Shown one piece after another: positions 35,758 to 49,958 of a DNA stretch of 64,000 nucleotides. How positions within the stretch are numbered: position 1 is the stretch's first letter; each line of letters opens with the position of its first letter. Below the pieces are notes generated by a model. The model searched no databases. It was not told the DNA's origin and was given only the letters and a program-made list of their open reading frames with translations. The stretch comes from Knoxdaviesia capensis. Taxonomy: Eukaryota; Ascomycota; Sordariomycetes; Microascales; Gondwanamycetaceae. The stretch is from NCBI GenBank assembly GCA_001510575.1, contig LNGK01000005.1:248001-312000 (forward strand). The letters run 5' to 3'. The translations under genes were made by a program, and so were the position numbers.

Positions 35758-38700
35758 TTCGGGCAAATCTGAGGCGTCCCCGGGGTGGTGGGATGAGATT
35801 GTGCGGCGTTAAGTTGTCCTGGTGATCGTGCTACCGTAGTCGAAGAAAGCGAGTCCGATGACTTGGTTGGTGAAGGCTCAGACTCGATGCCTGCAACAGA
35901 CCAGTGCAATAGTTGATGCCCGGCCGAACTAGTGATACCGGTGGTGAAAACTTTTCGCCCAATGAGTTTAGGCTGTAGAGATGTGTGTAGTTATCCAGTC
36001 TGGACTTTCGTGGAAGGGCATGTGGTGCAGAGAGGAACCCCAAGAATGGATTCGGAAGATTGCTCGGACGGAATGTACTGTTAACCTTGGGGAGGGATCA
36101 CTTGACTCTGTGAATCAAGCTCTATGGTGGAAGGCTGTTGAAAGGCCGAATATGATGATTAGACGAGGTTTATAGCAGTGCGGAGGACCATCAGGACAGA
36201 CTATCGAAGCTGGAACTGATAACTGATAAGTTATGAAGGTGCTGAAATGACGAGGCTCGACGGGGACTGGAGTGGTAATAGGAAGAATGGTACGTTAGAC
36301 GGGACTCGTGGGTAAGAAGGGTTTACATAGAGAATGAGAGAGAGAGAGAAGGGGGGAGGATTATAGTTGGTGATGATGTGAGAAAATAAATAAACAGACA
36401 GTATGCCCGAAGACACCAGGAGAGAGGATGAGTACGGGAAGGGTGAGAGATGGGAATGGAGTGGTTGATATAGCATGAGCAATTGAATATGGATCTTTGA
36501 CAGTTGAAGGGAAGATGAAAATAGATCAACGGACAGCGGCATATCTAGTATATAAGTATGTATACATACATACACACTTAATGCATACAAGCACGCATGA
36601 GCTAGACAGCAGAAAGAGAGATGATTGGGATGGGATGGCAGAATTTCATGACGAGATAGCGGGTGGATTGGAGAAGGGGGTGTGTATGGAAGCTCTGGGA
36701 TACACCACGTCGTGTTGTTCTGGGCAGACGAGAACCGGAGGAACCATCAACTGGATAACTCTCTTCGGGACAAAGGAAACAAAGGCAGGGTAGATGAGAG
36801 CGATCAAGGGGAATGGAGGGAGATGGAGAGACCTAGAGAATGAGGACGACAGAGGGATGGATTACAAGACTTGGGAGAGGAGGGGGTTTCCATTCGTGTA
36901 AATGTGGAGGGTGAGGCTAAGTATTATAACATTTGATAATACAGTACAGCACTAGAGTTCCAGTAGACGATGAGAGAGAGGGGTGTGTCCTGAGAGATTC
37001 AGGATACGGGAGTGTCTATTGGGAAGACCAGGGTAGGAAGGTCGGCACAAAGCTTGTGAGCGATTGAGAGATGCGAGGCGGAGAACGAACATATGAGAGA
37101 TTGGATGGGGCGATAGCTTTGAATTGGATTGGATAGGTGAATGAGATTTCTAGTAATGTTGAACAAGCCGAGAACCAAAGACCGCACCGACGAGAGCAGC
37201 GGACGCACAAACAGAACCAAACACGAAGGGTTGCAATAGTACAAAAAGGAAGCACAGCCAGGAACGGGATGCGACGATTAGGAGCTGAGCAGACAAAACA
37301 AACAACACAGCAGGGTGTGGCAGCGGGCATGAGAAAGAGTTTAGACCATGGACAGGGGAAATTTGGGAAGTATTATAGTATGCTTCTTTTTCGAAGAAAG
37401 AAGAACAATCAGAGGGCTAGCCAGTTACACATAAACCGCTAGTTAGGAGTGTCAGACGAAGGCGGGGGCGTGTGTAGGGGGCATGTGCAGGGAGGCCGTT
37501 TACACCAGGCTCACATCGAATGTGTAAGAGAGAGGGGGGACCGAGGGTGGAGGGGGGTAAGACGTACGTCAAGTCCCATATGTGCACTAATATCTCTCCA
37601 ACTGACTTACAAACAACTCCATTTGTAGAGCTACCTGTAAAATACCTCGGAGCACACTAGGAGCATTTGACTTGCATTTGGGCGTGTGAGGTGAGGTCAA
37701 GCGTAAGACCATAGGCGCAAGGATGTGACAGAGGAGCATCAGTTTACCGGAGGCGAAAACAAGAAGGCAAGAAAACCGGCCGGCAATGGCCACTGGCAAG
37801 AAAAGCCATGATCAAATAGTTCAGATGGCTAGTAACAGATAAATGCCCAAATGTCGGAAGTGTGTGTGTGTGTGTATACAAGGAAATGGAAGTTCGAGAT
37901 TTGGACGTTTCGAAAGTCGAAGCCGACCGACGGACGGGTGGGAACGTTGTGGCTACTCTTTCTCTCCGATCGGACCATATGGGATTGGAAATAACAGGCG
38001 CCAAGGAGTCCACGTATCAGTCATCATCATGGTGTTGAAGAAGACGCAAGTGGAAGAAGTAGTGGCGCTGAGCACGGCGATCAAGATTGAGATGAGATGA
38101 GGCACGGCCAGGGAGCGAGGGTGTAGGTGACAGCCTGCAACGACAGAGTACCTGAGAAACAGGACAGCGAGAAAAGTCGGACCAGAGGCTGGCGTATGTG
38201 GTATGTAGCAAAAGAAGAACAAAAAACAATAATGTACAGATAAGGAGAGGTGGCGACAGTGGAGACATAATACCGTAAGCCTGGTTTACGGAGCGTGGAT
38301 GGAGAGATGTGAAGGGAATATTCTGTTGCAGTACCCAGTAATACTGCATACAGTACATACCGGAGGCATGTCGAAAAGGCCAGCCAAGAAGGAAGAGCCA
38401 AAAAAGGCGAGGGAACAGAATTTGCCAGGTACAGAACTCAAATCAACCAGGTGGAAGGTTCCAAAGTCAAGTGAGAGCCACGGAGAGAAATCACCGGCCG
38501 GGGGTTTCATGCCGCCTTGTCGGGCTCTCCCCTACACATACAGCCGGACTAGTCCAATGGAACTTGGGGGGGTATGAAGCAAGCTACAAGGCTAAGGTTG
38601 GAAGGATACATGCGAGAATAAGATTGAAGCAACCAAAGGACCAATACAGACCAGAAGCGAGGGAAAGACCAAAGACGCTATACCGGAATATGGGTGGTGG

Positions 38701-39300
38701 TGATAGTGATAGTGAGACTCCCCGGAGTAGAAGCTGGACCTGTACTGGGGGAGGGAGTGGTAATTGGTCCGGATCTTCCAGGAAATCAGATGGGGGGAAG
38801 TCAGATGGAGTTGAGAAAGAAGAGGCCGGCACCGTATAGTGTCGTATGGGTGGGAGAGCCGAAATGGACAAGTCGGTCGATGCATGGACAGCATCAACTA
38901 TACGGAAGCCTAGACCGGCTAGCGCCCTGTTATGTGTAGGCGAGCTGAATTCCGGATGGTGCATAGAGGGATGCAACTGCATTATCTCCACCCACTCTGT
39001 GCCATAGGCCGGGGACTAAAGAACGGAGTGTGCATGGCGCAAGAGGCGGGTGGAGGTGCCGCATGTGCTGTATATGATGAGGAGAGACAACGTGGAGGGT
39101 GGAGGGCGTGGGTGAAGAGCTTTAACATTGCTGGGAATAGCTTGACCACCAGGCCAGAGAAGATGACCACATGTACGGGTCCATGAGATAGACGGAGAGC
39201 GTGTTGATAGGCGAACGGCGCATTATCCTCAGCACGGGGGTTGTAAATATAGACTTAACCTAGAAAACGTGGCACTGGGGGGAGAATTAGTTATCGGTTG
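35758..39300. other. Upstream region of the zinc-cluster gene, purine-rich on the + strand
   Basis: From about 36200 to 38900 the + strand is rich in G and A, so the minus (coding-direction) strand is pyrimidine-rich. This mirrors the leaders seen before the ferric reductase, leucine and importin genes, but it is much longer. It may be a long promoter or 5' leader of the factor gene. Between about 35770 and 36040 on the minus strand there are short coding-like stretches (LYSLNSLGEKFSPP, then IESEPSPTKSSDSLSS) that could be N-terminal exons of the factor. Their phases do not join cleanly to exon 1. Confidence 0.45.
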
Positions 39301-39441
39301 ACAGTTATATAACTTGTTTAGTCCGGGGGGTTGTTTTCCTCGGAGGACGGGTTTTTCTTGGGCGCGGACTTGGTGCTTTGATGTCGGTTGAGACGGCGCG
39401 AAGAACGATGTAGACCGAGATACGAGGAGGAAGAAAAAACG

Positions 39442-39474
39442 AAGAGAGATAAAGAGAGATAAAGAGAGATAAAA
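39442..39474 (+). repeat. Tandem 10-nt AAAGAGAGAT repeat
   Basis: Three tandem units and a partial fourth in non-coding DNA. Confidence 0.85.
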
Positions 39475-39993
39475 ATGTGTTGGATTGGAAGGGAAATAAA
39501 ATTAGATCATCTACAGAATGGCATGTTGAAATACGCACAGAAACCAGAATCAGGCATTATTAGGGCAAGGTCACGACAAGCCCTGGAGAGTTTGCGGAAG
39601 TGACGACCGAGAAGTCGAGAAGGCAGCCGCGTGCCTTTAAGAGAAGAGCGAGAGAGCGTGCAACAAGAGTCTTGAAGCAGGTGCAACCAAGAAGTACGGA
39701 TGTTTTTCTAAAAGGGAAAGATCATACATACGATTAAAGGTCTGTAGGCCAAAGGCTCTTCCCCTCCTTCCCGTTTACATAGCCTTTGAGGGGCAGGGAA
39801 GATCTCTGCAACGGGAAGGAATGGCCCGGCCAGGTACAGGAAGGAGGGAAGGAGGTGCACGTCTTCCGTCGCACAGTGTGTTTCTGTTTGCTGACAGGAG
39901 AAGGGAAGCAAAAAGAAAGAGGCAAACCACAGGTTTGGTTGCTAGTGGAAGCGTGAGGGAAGGAAAGAAGGAACGGCCGTGAACCAAGAACCT

Positions 39994-40054
39994 AAAAACA
40001 AATAAAAAATAAAAAATATACAAGATAAAATAAAAATAAAATAAAAATAAAAAG
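39994..40054 (+). repeat. A-rich microsatellite (AATAAA-type units)
   Basis: Imperfect repeats of AAATAA/AATAAAA over about 60 bases. On the minus strand these read as T-rich. Confidence 0.8.
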
Positions 40055-40154
40055 ACACCCACCTCGCTCACCTCACTCACCTCACGCGTTTGCTTCGGCT
40101 GGCTGGAAACAACCCAGTCTCACTTTGGGCATATTGGCCTGTCTGCTACAGGAT

Positions 40155-40186
40155 ATTCACGGCTTCAGCTATTCACGGCTTCAGCT
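40155..40186 (+). repeat. Perfect tandem duplication of 16 nt
   Basis: ATTCACGGCTTCAGCT occurs twice, directly adjacent and identical, which suggests a recent duplication. Confidence 0.9.
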
Positions 40187-43100
40187 ACCTGCGGCGGTGC
40201 AAGCTCGTTTGCAATGATCAGCCCCCAAGGCATAGATACTGTGAAGGCTGAAGAGTAGCGATGAAATCTTTCCGGCAATTGGCCCAGCTGCACCCAAGTG
40301 ATCTCCTTAGCAAGATAACCTTATGGGGTACCACGTACCTGGGATGGGGCCTTCACAAGTGTGTGCCGGCTCACACAGACACACACTTTGAGCCCAGAAA
40401 CATGGGCCTGCTATACGAACCTCGTCTTCGCTATGGTCCAACTTGCTAAGAATCGGGCAGTAGGCATGGGCTCGGAGGAATAAACGAGGAGCTTAGAATA
40501 CTGCTAGTCGAAAATGATCTCCCCTCGTGCGTGAGCCTCCGTTCCTCGATTACGGATAGAGAGTCGAATATGCAACGTTAAAGTCTTGCGGACCAGGATA
40601 TCCAACGTGAACAGACGGCAAATCTCGCGGCTAGCTAATACGCAGTAACAAAGTGCGTGAGAGAGGACAGACCGAGAAAGTCTCTCTCTAAGTCAGGCTA
40701 TCACCACCGACTTCCACAATAGGCTATATCAACTACACTCTATGCCTAGTCGAGGTTTCACATCGTGGCCACGGAATTCCGGTATCACAGACACCAGTTA
40801 TGCCCGACTTTGTAATCTGACGGGGGTGATTAGCCAGTCGATGACAAAACCTAAGCCTCCCTTCTTTGCCCTATTGATACTCGACTTACACAAACTTGGT
40901 GAGCTCGTTTGTCAGCTCGGAAGCCCGCTGACATGGAAGAATCACTCTGGCATAGCAGAGACGGACGGCTAGGAGGTGGCGTGTTGCATCAAGCTCCGAG
41001 GGGGAATATTTCATTCCATGGCAGCCTCCATTTCCCACGATGCGATGTGCTGCTGATGCTGATGATGACCGCGGACGGATGCTACAACTTGGCCAAACAG
41101 ACAAATCACCCATGCGAGGAGCCCACTCCATGCCAAATCAAGCTTAAATTTCCCTTTTGGTGGCTATATCACCACCATCACTATAAGGAAGCTAGTGCAC
41201 TCGATGGAGCAGCCACACGGCCTAGTCGGATGGACGCTTTCTCGGGCTCACCGCGACCTTCTGTGCCGGCTTCGATGTGCCATCCATGTCGTTCGCTGTT
41301 CAGGGGTTGGCTACACGAAGTTACTACCATCTGTTAGTTATTACTTCCTTCTCGTCCACCCTAGAAACAACAAGGTTGGCGGAACGGCGGGACTTCAAGG
41401 TAGTGGAGCAGCGAACTCTCCCATGTCGTCGGCTTTATGCATCATATGCGGCGGGCGATACTGAGTTGGCGGACTTTAGAACGACTGCAACCCCACAAAA
41501 TGGCGTTCTCATATGCTTAAGGGCGAACTTGGGAGTATACTTTTATTTTATTTTATTCTTATGAACCAATTTGCAATTTGCTTAGCACGCCATTTTTTAT
41601 TACTATTTTTTGCCGTCTCGTTTGCTAAAAAAGTGGCCCCCGGGAACCAGACCAGCAACTCCGATATCTTCAACCTTGAGCGCCGTTGGTTCCCGATATC
41701 GTCATTCCGGGCGAAGACGCTCGTTGACGACGTAGCCGGCTTGCCCATCACCACACTACACACTCACTGGTGCAAAGCCACACCGGACGTTTGTCTCCAG
41801 CGAACCGAGCCGAGGCACCAACCCCCCAATGGTGAAGCTATATCGGCCGCCTTCAATAATCAACCAGAACAAGCAAGGCACGATGCTACGGTGGCAAGCC
41901 GATATGGGAGACTTGTGGTGACGGCCTCAGGAGTTCGGGTCACTGGACACACACACAGCCTCGGCCGGGGCCAGAAACGCCCGCGCGGCTTCTGGATCGG
42001 CGTGGCTGCAGAACCAGCAAAACCGGATATCAACCGCCGTTCCTATCATCTGGAGTGTGGCTCCCCCTCATTTTGCTCAAAGATAACCTTGCTTGGCTTT
42101 TCTAGTCAGACACATGCAGCCAGGCCGTCAAATGGCAAACCGGCTTTGCCTGTATTAAATATTCCAGTGATATATTGACCAGCAAACAAGAGCGGGTGGC
42201 TACTCAACCACACCCAGCTGCATGAATTCGCCTGGTGGTACCAATACCCGATTAGAACCAACGGCCCACGTTTCAATGTTTACACCACTCAAGGGGACAG
42301 AGATTAATTAAATCACCTGCACCTGGGCTGGCGAAGTTGGGACCCCCCAGAAACTTTGAGAGACGGTTACGGCAGGTCAGAAAGACCGCGCAGACTGTGC
42401 CATCATCGTCAACCTTACCCTGACAGCCGCCGCAGAAACTTTGATTCTGTCCTTCCTCCCTCCCCTCCCTCCTCCACAAAGATAAAGTGAGGGTATGATC
42501 GGGGCAAACGACTTAGGGGGTTTTTTTTTTTTTGAGGGGAGGGGGAGTATGAGAAGCTGGACTTTGGTCCGGCGGAAATGCTACCCCAGGTTCTCTCACC
42601 ACCCACACCTGAGGTCCAAAGGCCAAGAACAAAAACAATAAAGAAAGAAAATTGATATAAAATTCCCAATACAACCAGACATGATCTGTCTTCCAGGTCA
42701 CCCGAACCACGGTGGCCGCCTCGATCTTTATTGTTCAACATGCAGTGGTTGCCAAGATGAGCGTGCGGGCGAGTTTCTCGCGAGGGGAGTGCATTAGCTG
42801 GAGCCATACCCACGGAGCACCATCCTCTCCTTCGTCCGGATAGTGCATTCAAGGGTGGTCAAAAGCTCGTTCCTAGAAAGAGAACAAAGTGGGTGGTTGT
42901 TGTCAGGCTATAGGATATTCCCAGTTAAGAAGCCAGCAACGAGGAGCAGGAGAAAATACACACTAGAAGTTAATTCCCGCCCGAGCCTATTCTGAAAGTG
43001 GCATTTTCCTACCAATTTTACCTACCTCCTGGACGCGACTTATCGAGATAGGAAATTGGGGGCCCTTTAAACTTGTGATTGGAGGCCGTTCATGGCGACC

Positions 43101-46100
43101 CAATTTCCCAAGGCCCATATTTAAGTATTTGCATTCTTTTCTTCTTCGTCTTGATCTGGTTCTTCAAATTATATCTACTGGCAGCCGCAGCCTGCGTTGC
43201 CTTTTCTGGACTTCCCGTTCTATCGACATGCCGACCGCGGGTGGGGACATCGGCGGCCGAATCGGAGGCGAGAGTTGCCAGTCTAGCCACGTTTGGGCCA
43301 ATGGACGAGCCGAGGAAGACGAAGACCGGTGTACATTGTATATTGGAGTGTAACACAGACAGTTGGCAGGTATCGACTCAGGAGAAAAAACAAGCGGGTC
43401 TGGCCATCTCGCCTGTATGTGACGTATATTAAAACCAGTGGTAGACGTTCGCCATTCGTACTTATGTCTGTAAGAACACCATGCAAGTCCCCAGATAACT
43501 GTCTCTAGTGGCAGGTTTAACTTAAACGACAAACATAAAGTTACCGTTCGTTTTGAGGCTACCTCCCTAGTGTTGTGCTTGTCGCTGTTATTGACAACTA
43601 GGCCCCCTTCGCCTAGCAGCTAGAAAAGGTCTTGGGTTACACGTAGCACCGAAGAACCTGATATGGAAGCGTGAGCAGGGAAATGGCAAGTTGGGAGAAC
43701 CCACTATTATCTGTCTGCATGGGGCACGTTTGCTGTTTCTGATCAACGACGCTGGGTCGTTCGTCATTTGTTTCCTCTCGCTGACTCTAGAACAAAATCA
43801 GACACAAGACTATCCGCCCTGGGTTAACCCCCTTCTCTCTCTGCCCGTGCTGCAGAATGCCCCCAGCCGAGCACAGTCCGCCCCAGAGCTAGAGCCAGCC
43901 CGGCATATTATTCCGTAGGTAGACCGGACAGCGAAGACCTCGCCAAAAGGCAAACGGAACTTTTATATCAATGCAGAGCAGAACCTGTCCGTGAACCCTG
44001 AATTGTTGAGTAATTAGGAATTTTGTGATTTCCACGCACTTGGCACTTCACTAAATTGGGCTTTTGCGAGGGTTGACTTATACGGGTTGGACTCTAACCG
44101 GGGCAGGGATGTGAACCCTGTATCGGACCGCTCAGGGTTTCTCGTCTCAATGGGAAAGAAAGGAATTCGAGAAGGTCAATCAATATTCAGGTGGCCAGCT
44201 TATTATATTGCCTCGAGGCCGGCTCGCCAATACGAGCTCCGGAGTGAGCAATTGCTGGAGGCGAGCTGGGGCAGACGTTTCTTCGCCCATAGCCATCAAC
44301 CGACAGGTACACAGGTATATGTGTGCAATGTTAACTCTTCCTTCCCCTTCTTCCCTTCTTCTTTTCCTTCTTCGTCTCCCTCTCATGGTCCTGTTTATCA
44401 ACGTGGGAGTGGTGTGGGTGGTAGGAGGACCCTGACGCAGTCTTTTGGGACTAGGTCCGGCTTGTTCGGAAAGTTGTGTATCAGTGGAGGAGGGGGGTTT
44501 TTTCCCTCCATCCAGCAGCAAGCACACTGACAAGATTTCCCACTTCTCCATCTCTCTCAGTCTCTCTATCTTCTCCCCCCTAAAGAATGTGCGTGGTAGG
44601 GCCAGGGTGCCCTTACAGGATCTGGCGTAGTCAACGAGAAGTCTTTAGAATACGGTACTGGGCATCCCGTTGCATGAAGTCTCTTGGTTGTCTGCACACT
44701 TCCGCTCAAACCCTGTTTGGGACTTCGCGCACCTACCACACACCTCAATGGAGATCCCGTGTTCTGAAGTGTGGGTGGCTATCATTTTCAGAGGGGAGGG
44801 GAGAAGAGACTCTCGCCTCCAGGGGTCTTCCGACTCTTCCCAAAGGCCCTCCCTTCCTCTAAGATTGATCAAACGGCTGCACAGCGCGCGTCATAGGTCG
44901 GTCTGTCGGTCTGTCTATCTTAGGTGTGTCTAGTGTGTATTTACATTCAACTTAATGCTGCTCGGCTTGCCTCGGGTCTTTTAAAATTGACGGTGATACA
45001 AAAGAAAAGACAATCGAGCTCTAGGAAGGGGTGTGAATGTTGCTAGAGCGAGGATCAACTCAACCATTAAACCAACACGCATCGTGACAATTTTACGAGT
45101 CATACACACAGCTATAGGAGATTATATATTCCTAAGCACCAAATGTCGTCCGAGGGTTTACGGACGGGTCGGAGAATATCCAAGTTCTGGAGCTATAGAG
45201 ATGGACAGACGGACTCAAGTTCGCATTATTCATGTACGAGGCCATTGTTTCCATGGGAAGAGCCAGGAAGTCAAGGCAATATATCGCCATGATGACGCTG
45301 CACCTGTTACCAACATCCACACCTGGATCCTCTGTTGCTTGTTAATTTCTGATCCACCCTCTGGTAATGATGTCTGGAATCTGGGCTTTGCATTAGTGCT
45401 CCAAGACTGAGCCGTTCGTTGTGTCCATTTTTATTCAGGTTTGCCCGATATAATTAAGCTGCATGTCTAACTCAATTTCTCTCCCCTTCCCTCGTGGACG
45501 TCAGTCACTTTGTTGACAGGTTTTCTCCATCCATGTGGATCTCACCGTATCCCTTCCACGAGAGGGGAGGAGGCTTCTCCGAATCCTCTTCTCTTTGACG
45601 TATGGCGTGTTAAGGCACAGGTTTCTCAGAATTGGATCAGCCGATATCCGGCGGAGGAGGAAGAATCCTTACAGAACGTAAGTTTCCGCGGTACTCAAAA
45701 ACGTGAAGGGTTGTTGCGGCCCAGTCGAGGCCTTCATCAGGTTGCCGCCACAACATTCCTGAGATCCCTCACAGAAACTCCAGTTTCTACGTATCATCGT
45801 GCTCGATTATATAGACAGGCAGCAGAGTTACCACCTATCTCCGTTTCTCACATTACTCTGCGAAGATGCCCAGAAAAGCCTCCACGGCTGTCTGGGTTCG
45901 CTGTGCCTTGGTTACTCCAACGATTTATGGCCTTGCAGTTGGCCGTGTTGCTTTCCTCGGGGACAAGAATCCCAGGATTGGTGGCGAATTCCCACTCGCC
46001 TTCCCCCCCCTCCCCCGGTAGTAAGGGTTCCTCCATATATAGAGCATCTCCGTCCGGACTGTAGTGTTTCTCGGACTCTACGGGGGACTCGACTGAGCGT

Positions 46101-49100
46101 GGGATTCCTCGGCTGTGCAAAAAAGGGTCTCAGTCTTTTCTCTCTCTCCTCTTTATCGAATCCTTCCTATTCGCTCCCCCACTTGTCCGATACAGAAACA
46201 AGAAAATCCGTGAATCCTCCCGCCACTGCAACCTTAACGCTTGTTTCCTCTGACTGTCTTGCCGGCAAGGCACACATCTTCGAGTTGCCATGCCACCAAG
46301 GCAAATAGATGAGAAAAGGAAAAGAAAGTTTCGATCAATCACGGGGTAGAAAGGTACTGTGCTTGCTGATGCAGGGTCTTGGCTGTGGTTCTCTGGGGTG
46401 GATTGTTGGCCACAACCAGCTGTTTTTGCATTAAATTTGGACAAATAGGGACCAATATATGCGGTGAATGCTGTATCACGAGTATCTTACCAAGAAAGTC
46501 TTCATGCTTTACCGTGGAAGTAAGGTCCATATTCTTGATAGTCCAGCCACATTCTATATACATATATTCTACCTAAGCAGGATATGAATTCTAGCTGTGT
46601 CTGAAGGGTTCCATGAGATAGCCTTGTGCTATTATCTCGCCCCTGTTGCTGAATAAACTCACCAGGGCTCCGCATAGCTACAAATAGAAACAATTGAGCC
46701 GTCCTGCTTAATTCAGCATCGAGGCAATTCACGTGGTATTCCCCGGGCTTAAGAGATAGGGGCGCCAGTTTGAGTTGATATTGCCGGCTGCGCTCAGACT
46801 AAGCAACAACCGCAAATTTGATGATCAGTGGTGATGGCCGCATGGGACAGCCGGGGGCTTCTCTGTTTGTCGGAGTCTGATTTTTGTGTTCACTCCAACC
46901 TCGAACTTTCTCCGTGTTAGTGAAGCCGACAAAGGGCCTTCGAAATCGCGTCTCCAAGTGGGCTCCTATGATGACAAGGCCGTCCTTAGTAACCAGAAGC
47001 CCCCCAGAGACCTTCCTTCTTTCTCTTTCTCGCCTAGTACATGTACTCAAGGTCCACCCGGCTGCCAGGATAGGCGTGATACCTGTAGTTACACCGAGAT
47101 TTGCATGAGTTGCCGCAGCAGTTCCACCCTTGTTTGATTGTTCAAGGTGGCTCTCACACCGGAGTCGGTCCCCAAAACAGGATGATCTAGGCGCTTCCAT
47201 AGCGTTTAGTGCTTTCATATCTAGACACAGAAAATACGCGAGATAAAGACGGGACTCGTACGAGTGAGTGGACCTCCCAGCATCGGCTTAGGAGCGCTCG
47301 CGCGCGCGGGTGCGCGTGCACACCACTGAGCTTGGCCCAGGAGTGCCGCCCAATAAACACTACAATCCCCGGTGTGCCTAATGAGCAGGAGGGCTGTCGT
47401 GCGCAGTGCCGCTGTATGGGCCATTCCCGTGGACGGACTTAGGAGAGAGTAGGCGGGTGGTTGATCCGTGAGACGCCACAAAGTGTCACAACCCGCCTTC
47501 TCCGCAGCGTTGGGTCATTCGAGAAGACGAGAGAGGATGTGTAGCACGCAGAAAACAAAGGTGTGGATTACACGCCCTGCTGGGTGTCACTTCCGTCTGG
47601 GACTACGACGGCAATATGCAGACTAAACAGCCAAAAGGGCCTCCCCAACCCTGAGATGCAGCGTATTTTAGGTGTTACTATGCAGATCATTAATTTTATG
47701 TTTTGTCGTCCAGGGCTCGCCGTAGCCAGATTTCGTTGGTCAGGTTGCATTCGGCCCCTCCGTTTCGTATCAAGCAGACGCACCCGCAATTCAAACTACG
47801 GTATCGGCGTGTGCGTATACCACCACACACGGCCAAATCTGGATGGCAGCCAGACCAACGGCCCCCAAAATGCACGAGGCTGGGCTCGCCAAAGGCGGCG
47901 GTAGCTCTTGGAGCCCCGTAAATCCATGCGTATGTCCACGGAGTTACCCAAAACATGGCCCTCTTTATAGAATCAAACATGGTAAGGTTCAGAGGAGATG
48001 TATGAACTAGCGGATGGAGCAATACCAGGTTTGCGCTCGCTTACCCTGCATGTATCACTTGTCACACACCTTAGTTCACTTCTGCCATTTTTTGCCCTTT
48101 CATAAACGCCCCCCCTCTTCTCAAGATGGGGTAGGTACAGTAGTAAGTAGAATACGAGGTTCGAGTCTTAGGTTTGGTGAAGAGTCCCCCAGCCGCCCCT
48201 GGTTTGAAATAAAGCTGACCTCCAGCCTTTCCGGGAGACAAGAAACAGTGCTGAGCCAAGTTATAATATACTCGGGATATTGGAATCAATTTATATTATT
48301 TGGGATGAGCTGAATAGATATGATATGAAAAAGCAAGCACGGTCGGAAGCTCCGTCAATCGATTTCCACGAGCCCAGACAACCACAATCTCAGATATGCA
48401 GCCACGTAACTGCCCATGTTGGTGTAGCTGGAAAATTCAAGAATTCAGGACAAGACACAGTATTGGCTTATAATGTTCCGTGGTGGCGACAGCCAGATCT
48501 CGGCTTCTGCAAGTTCAAAATACATGATCATCAGCTGGGGGAAGCTCAGAAGCACGATACCTATGGCAACCAGGCAGCAGGCTCCGGAACTCGAACAATG
48601 AGAGTCTATTGCCTATATTTCAAGGCCACAGATAACACCCTAATCGGTGTTAACAGGCACTCCCGGTAGTATTGACCAATTAATGATTGAGTTGCACAGG
48701 TGGCATGCGCATAGTATCAGGATGCAGCAGCCAAGTCTCCGCACAGTTACTGCGAGAAGTTAATAGTTCTGTGTCTCTGTGCAAGTCAAAGGTACTTACA
48801 CTACTCTGCCACCGCTCTGCCCAGTCCCTTGAAATCCTGTGCAACTTGTCCAACCCTGGTACTGAATATCAAAACCAAGGCGTGGCCGCCTGGGGGGCGA
48901 ATGTGGTACTTTAGCCGTGTCGCAGCATTGGATCTGGAGTACATGGACACCATTGTCTCCGAAGCCAACAGTATCACAATAATCACAGCCTTTCCGTTTT
49001 GCAGAAGGCTGTTCTGTGAGTTGGATGTACTCTGACGGTGTTTTCATCCTCCTCGTCGTGATAGTGGCAGGCGTCCTCAAGGAGTAAATTGGGGTAGGTT

Positions 49101-49935
49101 ATGGAATCTGAAGCCCGCATGCTTCGGATATATCGGCACTGGGTATAAGAAAAGGTTTCTGCGATACAATGTCACCAAATAAGAAGCAAAGATCATTCCA
49201 CTCCCCACTACAAGGGAAAACCTTGCCATCTCGTTTTATTGATTCTCGCCGTTCTCATTGGTCTGGAATCAATCCAGCTTTTGGTGTATATTGATTTGCT
49301 GCGGCCGACTCGGGCATGTCACAACGTGATACAGGAAATCCACTCCCGAGCGTCAAGCAACTTCACATGTTGTCGGTATATGATATCATGAACTAGGTAG
49401 CTAAACGACTAAAAGGGGGAGACACGTTTCCTAGCGAGGGACTCACGGCTTTGCCCTTCGCGTGCCTCTGTGGTGCCCTTCGGCCTACAAGATGGATGGC
49501 AAAAGCGGACACAATTTTGACGCCGTTTTCCGGGTGCGCCATTTCGCCGTCTCGCGCAAAGCGGGAGATCCAGAACGACCAAAGACGCACACCCGGGTTT
49601 CTCTTATCCAAGTTTTCCAGGGGAGCCTGGAATGGGCGATGAGTGATAACGGAATAATGGACTTTTGAACGGCAGAAGGCGCAGCAGCTTACCGATCAGA
49701 TGAATAAAAATCTAGACACCCTCAGAAGTCCTCGTCAGTCTGCAAAAACGCGGCTTGTCATCTGTAGGGAGTATCGCGGGCCCCCCGGGGGTACGTTCTG
49801 CATGCAGGCGCATCGTGGAACTCTGCACGGGGCCAGACTCGGCGACGAAGGCTCCCAGTTCGGGGCCGGCTTAGACATATGTGGAACGCATTAAAATGCT
49901 GGTTTGCTGATCAGAACGGGTGTTTTGCTTCGTCC

Positions 49936-49958
49936 NNGGGGGGGGGGGGGGGGGGGGG
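49936..49958. other. Assembly gap (2 N) followed by a run of 21 G
   Basis: Two undetermined bases precede an uninterrupted G-run. The run may be a sequencing or assembly artefact or a real poly-G tract that stopped sequencing. Its length should not be trusted. Confidence 0.95.

Noticed and set aside
41513..42178. 221-codon frame in the gene-poor block
   Set aside because: No motif or homology recognised, and no neighbouring exon that would make a gene. Kept only as part of the block description.
48140..48175. tRNA T-arm-like GGTTCGAGTC
   Set aside because: No matching acceptor, D or anticodon stems could be found around it.
47920..49650. Possible exons of a minus-strand membrane protein (fragments near 47960, 48850 and 49550)
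   Set aside because: The fragments have some hydrophobic or coding-like look, but no consistent splice sites, phases or recognisable family link them.
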